From Dreissena polymorpha (lineage: Eukaryota > Mollusca > Bivalvia > Myida > Dreissenidae), in NCBI RefSeq assembly GCF_020536995.1, contig NC_068357.1, positions 126,510,528 through 126,574,527 of the forward strand: a stretch of 64,000 nucleotides of DNA, given 5' to 3'. Positions 37,001 to 51,100 of the stretch are shown piece after piece. Both the position numbers and the translations under genes were made by a program. The stretch's first letter is position 1, and every line of letters begins with the position of its first letter. The notes beneath the pieces were generated by a model that saw only the letters and a list, made by a program, of their open reading frames with translations, did no database searches and was not told where the DNA came from.

Positions 37001-40000
37001 AACTCAAAGTGTGACCTTGACCTTGGAGATATTGACGTAATTCTGTCGCCAACACACCTTCCAATGATGGTGAACAAATGTGCCACATGATTTTAAAATC
37101 TCACATTGAACCACATAGTAATGGCCCAGACAAGCTCATTTATGGCCATTTTTGATCTTTGAACTCAAAGTGTGACCATGACCTTGGAGATATCGATGTA
37201 ATTCTTTAGCGCGACACACCATCCAATGATGGTGAACATATGTGCCAAATGATTTTTAATCTCACAGTGAACGCCATAGTTATGTCCCGGACAAGCTCAT
37301 TTATGGCCATTTTTAACCTTGGAACTCGAAGTGTGACCTTGACCTTGGAGATATCGACGTAATTCTTTCACACGACACACCGTCCAATGATTGCGAACAA
37401 ATGTGCCAACTGATTTTAAATTCGCACAATGAATGACATAGTTATGGCCTGGTCAAGCTCATTTATGGCCATTTTTGACCTTTGACCTATAAGTGTGAAC
37501 AAGACCATGGAGATATCAACGTTATTCTTTCGTGCTACAAACAGTCCAATGATGGTGAACAAATGTGCCAAATGATTTTAAAATCTCACATTGAATGACA
37601 TAGTTATGGCCTGAACAAGCTCCTTTATTGCCATTTTTGATCTTTGAACTCAATGTGTGACCTTGACCTTGAAGATATCAACATATTTTTTTCACGCGAC
37701 ACACTGTCCAATGATGGTGAACAAATGTACCAAGTCATTTCAAAATCTAACGATTAATAACATAGTTATGTTCCAGACAAACTTTCGGTTTAAAACACAC
37801 TAAGTGACCCTGTGACCTAGTTTTTGACCGGGCATGACCCATATTCAAACTTGACCTACACATCATCTAGATACAACTTGTGACCAAGTTTGGTGAAGAT
37901 CCGATGTAATTTCGGTACAGACCGACAAAGTGACTCCTATATAGCCCCTACTACCAATGGTAATGGGGGTATAAAAAGTATTTTCCCTGATTAGCCTAGG
38001 CACTCCTAATAGGCTAATCTGGGACGACACTTTCCAATTTTATGGTGTATGGTTTTTTTATAAAGAAGGTCTCTCGAAATGAAAATCCAGCCCAGAGTGG
38101 AAAGTGTCCCCCTGTTTGGCAGAATGCACTAACAGGAGAGATCTTGATTAGATTCCTTAATTTGGAACTTTCATGTCCATGGCTAAACAACAACCCTTAA
38201 TGTTATTACACTTTTTTCTAATAAAAGAGCTTAGCAATCACAGAATGTAAGAAACAAGAGATGTGTTTGTCAGAAACACAATGCCCCCTATTGCGCCTCT
38301 TTGAAATAAAATTTCAATATATCATTTGGCAGGTTTAGAAATTATCTCCCTTTAAAAGCTTTTTTTTCTTTCTTTTTTTATTCAATATAGGACATAATGT
38401 ATACATGTATATGATCATAAAAACAAAGTGATACCATGTAGCAGCAAAAATGTTCAAACATGTTATACAAGATATGCTAATATATACTTTTTTGACCTTG
38501 CGGTTTCCTTTTTATTAAAAAACAAAGGTTAATATGTATTGTTTTCTTTGGTTGTTTGTGATTTTTAAAAAAGAAAAAAAAAAAATAATAATTATGAATA
38601 AGGAATAAGGATGAGTTGCATTAAGTGGGTAGAAAGCATACTTGACTTGTTTATAAAAGGTTAATGTGTTTCCATTTTTGTTCAAATATATGAAGAGTAT
38701 TGTTGTTTAGGGCTATTTCTTTTTCAATTTGAATCTTTAGTTTTTGTAGGTTTTTGTTTTCTGTATTTTATGCTGAATATAAAATATTTCATTAATATAA
38801 TTATGTAACTCACAGCGTTATTTACCTCTTGTATTTTGAAGGTTTTTAGCCCTAAACTGATGTCTAAGAGAGATAGTTTAACATTTATTTGTTGTTTCTC
38901 TAGAAAGGTTATCAATTGATTCCATAGAGATTGAATATATTTATACTCCCAGAAAAGGTGTTCTATTGTTTCAATATGTTCACTACACATATCACATAGA
39001 TTTGTGTTGGATAGGTTGCACTAAAAAAGATATTTATCTGTAGCTATGATTCTCTGGATGTATTTGTATTGAAAATTTCTCAGTGTGCTGTCAGTAGTTG
39101 CTTTATATGGCATGACATATATTTGTTTCCAATTAAATTCTTGTTTTCCAAGATGGTTTTGCCATTTAGTTTGAGCTTTGGAGATTTCCGCAGGGTTTTT
39201 AATTTGAAGTGTGTAAAATATTTTGTTCGTTTTATTTTATTTTTATATCTTCAATAATATCATTTGGTAGGTTTGGGAGAACTGTTAGTGTGTAAATTAA
39301 TTTAGGGAGCGCAAACATTTTCAACACGGAGTTTTTTCCGATAAGTGTAAGTTTACAATGCTGCCATGATTTTAAACAATTTTTAAATTTTTGTAATTTA
39401 GGCAATATGTTTTAAGAATTGTTTCATTTTCATTGCTTGTAAAGGTCATTCCTAATGTTGTTGCTTCATCTGATGTCCAGTTGAATTTCATTTCTTTTTT
39501 TAAGATGAATATTACTTTGTTTTAATTTACCTACTCTTAGCACAGTGCATTTACTTTTGTTTAGTTTAAGACCCGATGCCATTCCAAATAAAAGCTGCGC
39601 CATGAGCGCATGATACGCCCGTCGTTCGCCAATGAAGTAGTAAGGTAATAAATAACCCTTTGAATCATTTTTTTACTTCAGTTTATTTGTATTTGAATAC
39701 ATGGTTTATTTTATAAGTACATGAGCATGGAAATCACGAAATTTTGACGAACAAAGTCCCATAACTCTGGAACGACAATTCAGAATTCCGTCAAAAACGA
39801 AAGGGGATCAGGGTTTATCAATATTAAGATTGTGTTGAAATTTGAAAAAAATCCATCGAAGGATATTTGAGCTACAGTAGGACATTCAATGAAATCACGA
39901 AATTTTGACGAACAAAGTCCCATAACTCTGGAACGACAATTCAGAATTCCGTCAAAAACGAAAGGGGATCAGGGTTTATCAATATTAAGATTGTGTTAAA

Positions 40001-43000
40001 ATTTGAAGAAAATCTGTCAAAGGATATTTGACGTAGCGTACGACATTAACAGACGGACGGACGGACGGACGGACGGACGGACAGACGGACGCGGGGTATA
40101 CCATAATACGTCCCGTCATAGACGGGCGTATAAAAAATCCATCGGGGGATATTTGAGCTACGGTAGGATACATGAACAACAATAACATTTAAGGTCACAG
40201 TGACCTTGACCTTAGAATGAATGACCTTGAAATGACCAGTGGTCATCTAAGTGTGCTTGCAAACCTTCATGTCAAGTTTGAAGACTCTATGTCCAAGCAT
40301 ACCAAAGTTATAACAATTTTAACATTTTAACATTTAAGGTCACAGTGACCTTGACCTTCAAATGAATGACATTGAAATGACCAGTGGTCATCTTCTAGTA
40401 CTGGCCAATCTTTATTTCAAGTTTGAAGACTCTAGGTACAAGCATACCAAAGTTATAACATGAAATAAGAACTTTAACATTTTTACATTCAAGGTCACAG
40501 TGACCTTGACCTTCAAATGAATGACCTTGAAATGTCCAGGGGTTACTTACTAGTTCTGGCCAACCTTCATGTCAAGTTTCAAGACTCTAGGTCCAAGCAT
40601 ACCAAAGTTATAACAACTTTAACATTTTTACATTCAAGGTCACAGTGACCTTGACCTTCAAATGAATGACCTTGAAATGTCCAGTGGTTACTTACTAGTT
40701 CTGGCCAACCTTCATGTCAAGTTTCAAGACTCTAGGTCCAAGCATACCAAAGTTATAACAACTTTAACATTTTTATATAGCTACAGTAGGACATTCAATG
40801 AAATCACGAAATTTTGACGAACAAAGTCCCATAACTCTGGAACGACAATTCAGAATTCCGTCAAAAACGAAAGGGGATCAGGGTTTATCAATATTAAGAT
40901 TGTGTTAAAATTTGAAGAAAATCTGTCAAAGGATATTTGACGTAGCGTACGACATTAACAGACGGACGGACGGACGCGGGGTATACCATAATACGTCCCG
41001 TCATAGACGGGCGTATAAAAAGAGGGCCAAGATGGCCCTAGTTCGCTCACCTGAGAGGAGTCGGTTCATTTAATCTTTACCAAATGTCAAACTTGACCTA
41101 GATATTGTCCAGAGAAAACATCCTAGTCAAATTTCATCATTATTTCATCTGCGAGTCATAATCAATGTACCTATGAAGTTTCATAATCCTAGGCGTAAGC
41201 ATTCTTGAGTTATCATCCGGAAACCATTTTTCTAAGTTGAGTCACTGTGACCTTGATAGCCATTGTGTGAATACATTTTTTGGCACTGTGACCTTGACCT
41301 TTGACCTAGTGACCTGATAATCAATAGGGGTCATCTGCCAGTCATGATAAATACACCTATGAAGTTTCATGAACCTAGGCATAAGCGTTCTTGAGTAATC
41401 ATTCAGAACCCATTTGACTATTTCAGGTCACTGTAACTTGACCTTTGACCTAGTGACCTGAAAATCAATAGGGGTCATCTGCAAGTCATGATCATTGTAC
41501 CTATGAAGTTTCATGATCCTAGGCATAAGCATTCTTGAGTTATCCAGAAACAATTTTACTATTTCAGGTCACCGTGACCTTGACCTTTGACCTAGTGACC
41601 TGAAAATCAATAGGGGTCATCTACTAGTCATGATCAATGTACCTATGAAGTTTCATGATCCTAGGCCTAAGCGTTCTTGAGTTATCATCCGGAAACCATT
41701 TTTCTAAGTTGAGTCACTGTGACCTTGACAGCCATTGTGTGAATACATTTTTTGGCACTGTGGCCTTGACCTTTGACCTAGTGACCTGATAATCAATAGG
41801 GGTCATCTGCCAGTCATGATAAATACACCTATGAAGTTTCATGAACCTAGGCATAAGCGTTCTTGAGTAATCATCCAGAACCCATTTGACTATTTCAGGT
41901 CACCGTAACTTGACCTTTGACCTAGTGACCTGAAAATCAATAGGGGTCATCTTCAAGTCATGATCATTGTACCTATTAAGTTTCATGATCCTAGGCATAA
42001 GCGTTCTTGAGTTATCCAGAAACCATTTTACTATTTCAGGTCAGCGTGACCTTGACCTTTGACCTAGTGACCTGAAAATCAATAGGGGTCATCTTCGAGT
42101 CATGATCAATGTACCTATGAAGTTTCATGATCCTAGGCATAAGCATGTATGATTAATCATCTGGAAACCATTTTACTATTTCGGGACACCGTGACCTTGA
42201 CCTTTGACCTAGTGACCTGAAAATCAAAAGGGGTTATCTGTGACTCATGATCAATGTATCTATGACGTTTCATGATCCTAGGCATAAGCGTTCTTGAGTT
42301 ATCATCCGGACACCATTTTACTGCTTTGGGTCACCGTGACCTTGACCTTTGACCTGAAAATCAATAGGGGTCATCTTGGAGTCATGATCAATGTATCTAT
42401 GAAGTTTCATGATCCTAGGCATAAGCGTTCTTGAGTTATCATCCGGAAACCATTTTACTATTTCAGGTCTTTGTGACCTTTACCTTTGACCAAGTGACCT
42501 GAAAATCAAAAGGGGTTATCTGTGACTCATGATCAATGTATCTATGACGTTTCATGATCCTAGGCATAAGCGTTCTTGAGTTATCATCCAGACACCATTT
42601 TACTGCTTTGGGTCACCGTGACCTTGACCTTTGACCTAGTGACCTGAAAATCAATAGGGGTCATCTTCCGAGTCATGATCAATGTATCTATGAAGTTTCA
42701 TGATCCTAGGCATAAGCGTTCTTGAGTTATCATCCGGAAACCATTTTACTATTTCGGGTCATCGTGACCTTGACCTTTGACCTAGTGACCTGAAAATCAA
42801 TAGGGGTCATCTTCGAGTCATCATCAATGTACCTATGAAGTTTCATGATCCTAGGCATAAGAGTTCTTGAGTTATCATCTGGAAACCATTTTACTATTTC
42901 GGATCACCGTGACCTTGACCTTTGACCTAGTGACCTGAAAATCAATAGGAGTCATCTACGAGTCATGATCAATGTATCTATGACGTTTCATGATCCTAGG

Positions 43001-46000
43001 CTTAAGTGTTTTTGAGTTATCACCTGGAAACCATTTGACTATTTCGGGTCATCGTGACCTTGACCTTTGACCTAGTGACCTGAAAATCAATAGGGGTTAT
43101 CTGCGAGTCATGATCAATGTATCTATGAAGTTTCATGATCCTAGGCATAAGCGTTCTTGAGTTATCATCCGGAAACCATTTTACTGCTTTTGGTCACCGT
43201 GACCTTGACCTTTGACCTAGTGACCTGAAAATCATTAGGGGTCTTCTGCGAGTCATGATCAATTTATCTATGAAATTTCTAATCCTAGGCATAAGCGTTC
43301 TTGAGTTATCATCCGGAAACCATTTTACTATTTCGGGTCATCGTGACCTTGACCTTTGACCTAGTGACCTGAAAATTGTTAGGGGTCATCTGCGAGTCAT
43401 GATCAATTTACCTATGAAGTTTCATGATCCTTGGCATAAGCGCTCCCTCTTGAGTTATCATCCGGAAACCATCTGGTGAACGGACAGACCGACATGAGCA
43501 AAACAATTTCCCCCCTCTTCTTCGAAAGGGGGGGGGGGGCATTCTGAGAAAACTGCCTTACTCCCAGCAGCCATGTTATTCAACTGACCTAAACCATTTT
43601 TGAACTCAACTCTTGTATCAAGGAAACAAACGTTCTGAGCAAATTTCATGAAAATTGGGCCAAAAATGTGACTTCTACTGTGTTCACATGTTTTCACTAC
43701 ATACATATAGAGAAAAATGCCCCGCCCACTGGCGACCATGTTTTTTCACCAATCCCAACCATTTTCAAACTCGTCTGAGATATCAATAAAACCAATGTTT
43801 TAACCAACTTTCATGATTGGCCAAAAATTGTGACTTCTAGAGTGTTTACAAGGTATCTCTATAGCTAAATAGGGAAAACTGCCACTATATACATATAGAG
43901 AACAAGGGACAAAATTGTCACAAAACCAGGATTTCATTGTGAAAAAAAAATCTGATAAAGGGAGAAAACTCAAACTGAACTTTTGAAATGAACAAACAAA
44001 ATTAACCCCCTTTGTAAGTTTGTTTTTTAAAAAAATCTATTTTTAGTCGTGGCGACCTTGACATTGGGGATATTGACGTGATTCTTTCGTGCGACACACC
44101 GTCCCATGATGGTGAACAAATGTGCCAAATGATTTTAAAATCTCACAATGAATGACATAGTTATGGCCAGGACAAGCTCATTTATGGCCATTTTTGACCT
44201 TTGAACTCAAAGTGTGACCTTGACCTTGGAGATATCGACGTAATTATTTCGCGCGACATAAGTCCAATGATGGTGAACAAATGTGCCAAATTATTTTAAA
44301 ATCTGACAATGAACGACATAGTTATGGCCCGGACAAGCTTGTTCCGCCCGCCCGCCAGCCGGCCAGCCAGCCAGCCAGCCAGCCAGCCCGCCCGCATTCG
44401 CCTATCTTATAACCAGTTTTTTCCTTCGGAAAACCTGGTTAAAAATGCCCCGCCCACTGGCAGCCATGTTTTTTCACCGATCTCGATCATTTTCGAACTC
44501 ATTTACAAGGTTTTTCTTTTTTTTGACCTAGTGACCTAGTTTTTGACCCAGCATAACCCAGTTTCGAACACGGCCGAGATTTCATTGGAACAAAGCTTCT
44601 GACCAAGTTTCATGAAGATGGGACAAGAAATGTGGCCTCTAGAGTGTTAACGAACAAATGTAAACGGACGGACGGACATGTGACGGAAAAAGACCGGTCA
44701 CAAAAACTCACCTGAGCAATCAGGTGAGCTAAAAAGGTTAGCGATTCTATAAGATTATTGAATGAGTCACTACAGTTATTTAAAAAATAAGTTGGATCGT
44801 CAGTAAATAGGGACTGTTTAATTTCTTCGTCAGATTCTAGCGATATTTCCTTTATATGTGTATTTGATTAGATATAGTGTGATAGATACTCGATGCATAT
44901 AATAAACAGCGAGGATGAAAGTGGACATCCTTGTCTTACCCCTCGTTTGATGTTGAAACTATATACGTATCAAGGATACGTATATTTCCTTCAATGACTT
45001 CCCATAAGGTGTTTGTGTTTGCATCTTTATTATTTTTAACTGTGTTTAATATTTCCTGTTTGATTGGTGTTTGATATGTTGTTTCTAATAAGATGCTGTT
45101 ATTAATTTTAAAGTATCCTCGGCCTCTTTCAGGTTGTATTTTGTGCAGTTTGAGTTCAACTAGAGAGTGGTCAGTCATAAATCATGGTTTAATGCTACAT
45201 GTGTCAATAATGTTGCAAAGTGACTCAGATATTAAAAAAATAGTCTAATCTACAAAATATTGTTGGTTTTGTGTTTGAGTGCCCGGTGAATTTGCTTTCG
45301 TTTGGATTTACTGTACGCCAGATTTCAATCATATTGTAGTTTTCAATCATGTTATTTAAAATGTTTCTATTTTTAGAATGAGTATAAAGGTTTCCCTTCT
45401 TTTTATCTAATAATGGGTTCAGGACAGTATTGAAATCACCACCGATTTTAATATTTTTATCTTGGTTATTAAGTATAAAGGATTGTAATGTTTCGTAAAA
45501 TGTGGAATCATCTATGTTAGGACCGTAGACGTTGATTAATATTAGTTGTGTTTCATATATTTTGACATCTATATTTGCTAGTCTGCCAATTATTATTTCA
45601 TTAGTTATCCACTGTGATCCCTATATTATTTTTTATCTTTCATCTTTTAAGGTTTGTGCTAAAGTATGTGTCAAGTGACTCTCTTGTAATAGGCATATAC
45701 TTCTTTTTTTCGTCTAACCATTTGAAGACTTTTATGCGTTTGTCTTTATTGCATATACTGTTATATGCATTTGTGAATAAATAAGAACGAAGTTTTTTTT
45801 AATAAAAAATTTAGATTCTGAAAATAAAAAACTATGAGAAACACAGTGATAAGGGTTGCTAGATATAATTACATATTTTATATTTGCTATATAGGTTCCA
45901 ATATTTCATCGGATAAGGAAGGTATCTTGGATACACAGGTTTTTCTTTTTTTTGACCTAGTGACCTAGTTTTTGACCCGGCATAACCCAGTTTCGAACAC

Positions 46001-48024
46001 GGCCGAGATTTCATTGGAACAAAGCTTCTGACCAAGTTTCATGAAGATGGGACAAGAAATGTGGCCTCTAGAGTGTTAACGAACAAATGTAAACGGACGG
46101 ACGGACATATGACGGAAAAAGACCGGTCACAAAAACTCACCTGAGCAATCAGGTGAGCTAAAAAGGTTAGCGATTCTATAAGATTATTGAATGAGTCACT
46201 ACAGTTATTTAAAAAATAAGTTGGATCGTCAGTAAATAGGGACTGTTTAATTTCTTCGTCAGATTCTAGCGATATTTCCTTTATATGTGTATTTGATTAG
46301 ATATAGTGTGATAGATACTCGATGCATATAATAAACAGCGAGGATGAAAGTGGACATCCTTGTCTTACCCCTCGTTTGATGTTGAAACTGTTTGAGAGGA
46401 AGCCATTGTTAATAATTATTCTGTTAATATTGATATAAAATAGTTTAACCCATTTCATTAGACTTTCACCGAAGTTCATATTTTCTAAGCAAGAGAACAT
46501 AAACGAATGGTCTAGTGAATCAAAAGCCTTTTCGAAGTCTGCAAAAAAATGAGGCCAGAATTGTTTGGTTGGTTGAAAAAATGTATGCATTCTTGTATCA
46601 GACGTACATTTTCACCAATGTAACGTCTTTTAATGAAGCCAGATTGAGATCTTGAAATGATTAATGGTAATATTTTTTTTAATTCTGTTTAATATACTTT
46701 TAGTTGCAATTTTATAATCATTGTTCAGTAAACTAATCGGTCGCCAGTTTGATAAGGATTCTAAGTTTTTTCCAGGTTTTGGAATGAGTGATATTATACC
46801 TTGTTTTTGTAGTGTAGTTAAGTTTTTGTTGTTAAATGAATAGTTAAGTGACTTCATTAAATGTGTTTTAATATCATTCCAGAATATCTTATAAAATTTG
46901 TTTGTGATGCCATCAGATCCTGGACTTTTGTTATTTGCATTTCTTTTAGTGCGAGGCCACATTCATATTCATTAAGTAATCCGTAACACAATGATTTTTC
47001 TTCTTGATTTAAAGCATGCTGTGTATTTTTAAAGAGGGTGTTATTTTCAACATGTTTTCGTTTATAGAGGGTTTGGAAAAATAAACGTTCTTCTAGTATT
47101 TGAGTTCTGTTTGTTATATCTTCCCCATTAACTACTAATTTGTGTACATTTTTTGTTCACTTCTACATTTTTTCAATGTTTGCGAAGTATTTTGTATTTT
47201 TTTCATTGTGTTCAACATGCTGTGCACGCGCTCGTAATATTATTCCATTGAGTTGTGTATTATAGATTTCTTCTAATACTTGTTTGTTTGATGTTATTTC
47301 ATTTTCAATGGCAGTGGTATCATTTGTGTTTGTTTCATGCAATTGTTTTTCAAGTGTTTCAATGGTTTTGATGATTTCAGTGTCAAGTTTGTGTGTTTCT
47401 TTTTGTTAAAATGATGTGTATCTAGTTGTTGTGTTACGTATATTTCCTTCAATGACTTCCCATAAGGTGTTTGTGTTTGCATCTTTATTATTTTTAACTG
47501 TGTTTAATATTTCCTGTTTGATTGGTGTTTGATATGTTGTTTCTAATAAGATGCTGTTATTAATTTTAAAGTATCCTCGGCCTCTTTCAGGTTGTATTTT
47601 GTGCAGTTTGAGTTCAACTAGAGAGTGGTCAGTCATAAATCATGGTTTAATGCTACATGTGTCAATAATGTTGCAAAGTGACTCAGATATTAAAACAAGA
47701 GCACCGCCTTGCGGGTGCAGACCGCTCATCTATTTTCTTTTTAAAGGTGAAGGGACTCTCATTTTCAATCACAAAGGAGGGAGGAGTGGAGTGAAGAGGG
47801 GTGTATAGTGTGTGGTTGTGGACATTTATTACATTATCTTCCAAAAAAGCGAAAAAAAAAAAAAAAAAAAAATCGGAGGGGGGGGGGGTGCGATGGGGGG
47901 GGGGGGGGGGGGGGGGGGTTTGGGTGCGATGGTTGGACGGTATTTCAAACATAACAGTTTTAAAAAAAAAATGGGAGGGGGGGGGGGGGTATAGTGTGAG
48001 GGTGTGGTGGTAATTTGTGAGATG

Positions 48025-48065
<41 letters not shown>

Positions 48066-48126
48066 GGGGGGGGTGGGGGGGGTGGGGGGGGTATAGTGTG
48101 AGGGTGTGGTGGTCATTTGTGAGATG

Positions 48127-48165
<39 letters not shown>

Positions 48166-51100
48166 GGGGGGAAGGGGGGGAGGGGGGGAGGGGGGGGGAG
48201 GGGGGGAGGGCACGGGGGATGGTTTGGGTGGAGTCTATTGTGGTATGTCAGGTAAGAGTAGTTTCATCAAAGTATCAATCAAATCTAATCATAAATAAAG
48301 AAGTTATGGCAATTTTAGCAAAATTTAATAATTTGACCTTGAGAGTCAAGGTCATTCAAAGGTCAAAGTAAAATTCAAGTTGCCAGGTACAGTAACCTCA
48401 TGATAGCATGTAAGTATTTGAAGTTTGAAAGCAATAGCCTTGATACTTAAGAAGTAAAGTGGATCGAAACACAAAATTTAACCATATATTAAAAGTTACT
48501 AAGTCAAAAAAGGGCCATAATTCCGTAACAATGACAACCAGAGTTATGCAACTTGTCCTTTTACTGTACCCTTATGATAGTTTGTGAGTGTTCCAAGTAT
48601 GAAAGCAATATCTATGATACTTTAGGGGTAAAGTGGACCAAAACATAAATCTTAACCAAATTTTCAATTTTCTAAGTATAAAGGGCCCATAATTCCGTCC
48701 AAATGCCAGTCAGAGTTACATAACTTTGCCTGCACGGTCCCCTTATGATAGTTCATAAATCTTGCAAGTATGAAAGCAATAGCTTTGATACTGTAGGAAT
48801 AAAGTGGACCTAAACACAAAACTTAATCAAATTTTCAATTTTCTAAGTATAAAAAGGGCACATAATTCTGTCAAAATGCCAGTCAGAGTTACATTACTTT
48901 GCCTGCACAGTCCCCTTATGATAGTTAGTAAGTGTTGCAAGTATGAAAGCAATAGCTTTGATGCTTAAGGAATAAAATGGACCTAAACACAAAACTTAAC
49001 CAAAATTGTCAATTTTCTAAGTATAAAAAGGGCACATAATTCTGTCAAAATGCATGCCAGAGTTATCTAACTTTGCCTGCCCAGTCCCCTCATGATAGTA
49101 AGTAAGTGTACCAAGTTTGAATGCAATAGCATTGATACTTACTGAGAAAAGAGGAACTAAACGCAAAACTTAACCAAAATTTTCAATTTTTTAAGTATAA
49201 AAAGGGCGCATAATTCTGTCAAAATGCACGCCAGAGTTATCTAACTTTGCCTGCCCAGTCCCCTCATGATAGTAAGTAAGTGTACCAAGTTTGAATGCAA
49301 TAGCATTGATACTTTCTGAGAAAAGTGGACCTAAACGCAAAACTTAACCGGACGCCGACGCCAACGCCAACGCCAACGCCAACGCCGACGCCGACGCCGA
49401 CGCCGACGCCCAAGGTGATGACAATAGCTCATAATTTTTTTTCAAAAAATAGATGAGCTAAAAATAGTCTAATCTACAAAATATTGTTGGTTTTGTGTTT
49501 GAGTGCCCGGTGAATTTGCTTTCGTTTGGATTTACTGTACGCCAGATTTCAATCATATTGTCGTTTTCAATCATGTTATTTAAAATGTTTCTATTTTTAG
49601 AATGAGTATAAAGGTTTCCCTTCTTTTTATCTAATAATGGGTTCAGGACAGTATTGAAATCACCACCGATTTTAATATTTTTATCTTGGTTATTAAGTAT
49701 AAAGGATTGTAATGTTTCGTAAAATGTGGAATCATCTATGTTAGGACCGTAGACGTTGATTAATATTAGTTGTGTTTCATATATTTTGACATCTATATTT
49801 GCTAGTCTGCCAATTATTATTTCATTAGTTATCCACTGTGATCCCTATATTATTTTTTATCTTTCATCTTTTAAGGTTTGTGCTAAAGTATGTGTCAAGT
49901 GACTCTCTTGTAATAGGCATATACTTCTTTTTTTCGTCTAACCATTTGAAGACTTTTATGCGTTTGTCTTTATTGCATATACTGTTATATGCATTTGTGA
50001 ATTAATAAGAACGAAGTTTTTTTTAATAAAAAATTTAGATTCTGAAAATAAAAAACTATGAGAAACACAGTGATAAGGGTTGCTAGATATAATTACATAT
50101 TTTATATTTGCTATACAGGTTCCAATATTTCATCGGATAAGGAAGGTACATGTATCTTGGATACACAGTATACTTATTGTTTTGTATGAAGACACACTTA
50201 TCTCAATCTAAAACAACCCTTCTCGAAAAAGTGCACTAACCCTTGTCAAATAAAAACGCACTTTTTACCAAAACACACATTTAGCGCACTTAAAAGTGCG
50301 TTAATTGTGTGTTTTTTGTTAATATGTGCGTTTTCAGTGTTCAAAAGTGCATTTAAGTGCGCTTTTTGTGCGTTTTTTCTTTTCAAGTGCGTTATTTTAG
50401 TGAAAAAGTGCGTTTTTTGTGTGTTTTCTTCATCTGTAAGTGCGCTTTTGAGTGTAGATGTGAGCAAAATGTGTGTTTTTTATCTAAGAAGTGCGTCTTA
50501 TATTTAGGAAGTGCGTTTTTTGTGTGTTTTCTTCATCTGTTAGTGCGCTTTTGAGTGTAGATGTGAGCAAAATGTGTGTTTTTTATCTAAGAAGTGCATC
50601 TTTTATTTAGGAAGTGCGTCTTTTATCTAAGAAGTGTGTTTTAAGGTTTACAGATGTGGGTTTTTTCTCACAAAAGTGCGTTTTTCTATTTTGATGTGCG
50701 TCTTTTTTAAGCATAAGTTAGTCTTTTATTTCATAAGTGCGTTTTTATCATATGATCTGTTTTAAAAGGATGTATCTAAAAAGACACATGTTTAACACAC
50801 TTCTTAAAAAGTGTGTCTTTAACAACCGTTTAGCAAATGTTGTACAGCAATTGAACAAGAAAAAAATTGTTGCTGGCTCTAACAATTTATTTACATCAAA
50901 TGATTAAACATAGACATATATCTCAGTAACCTGTAATAATATAAGGCGCAGTTTGAATAATTACTGGTTGTCCATATTAACCTGTTTAATGTTTACATAC
51001 TTTATCATACAATTTCAATGCATACCCTATTGCTTACGTTTTCATCTCAAACATTTCTAAAAATTTCACCTAAATCAGACTGTGTGTAACTAATTAAAAA

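Noticed and set aside
38160-38257. Possible extra PRORP exon
   Set aside because: Unique DNA within the large intron, but its minus-strand translations do not match the expected segment and no acceptor-donor pair in phase was found.
47683-48116. Proline-rich and glycine-rich frames
   Set aside because: Translation of the poly-A/poly-G blocks.
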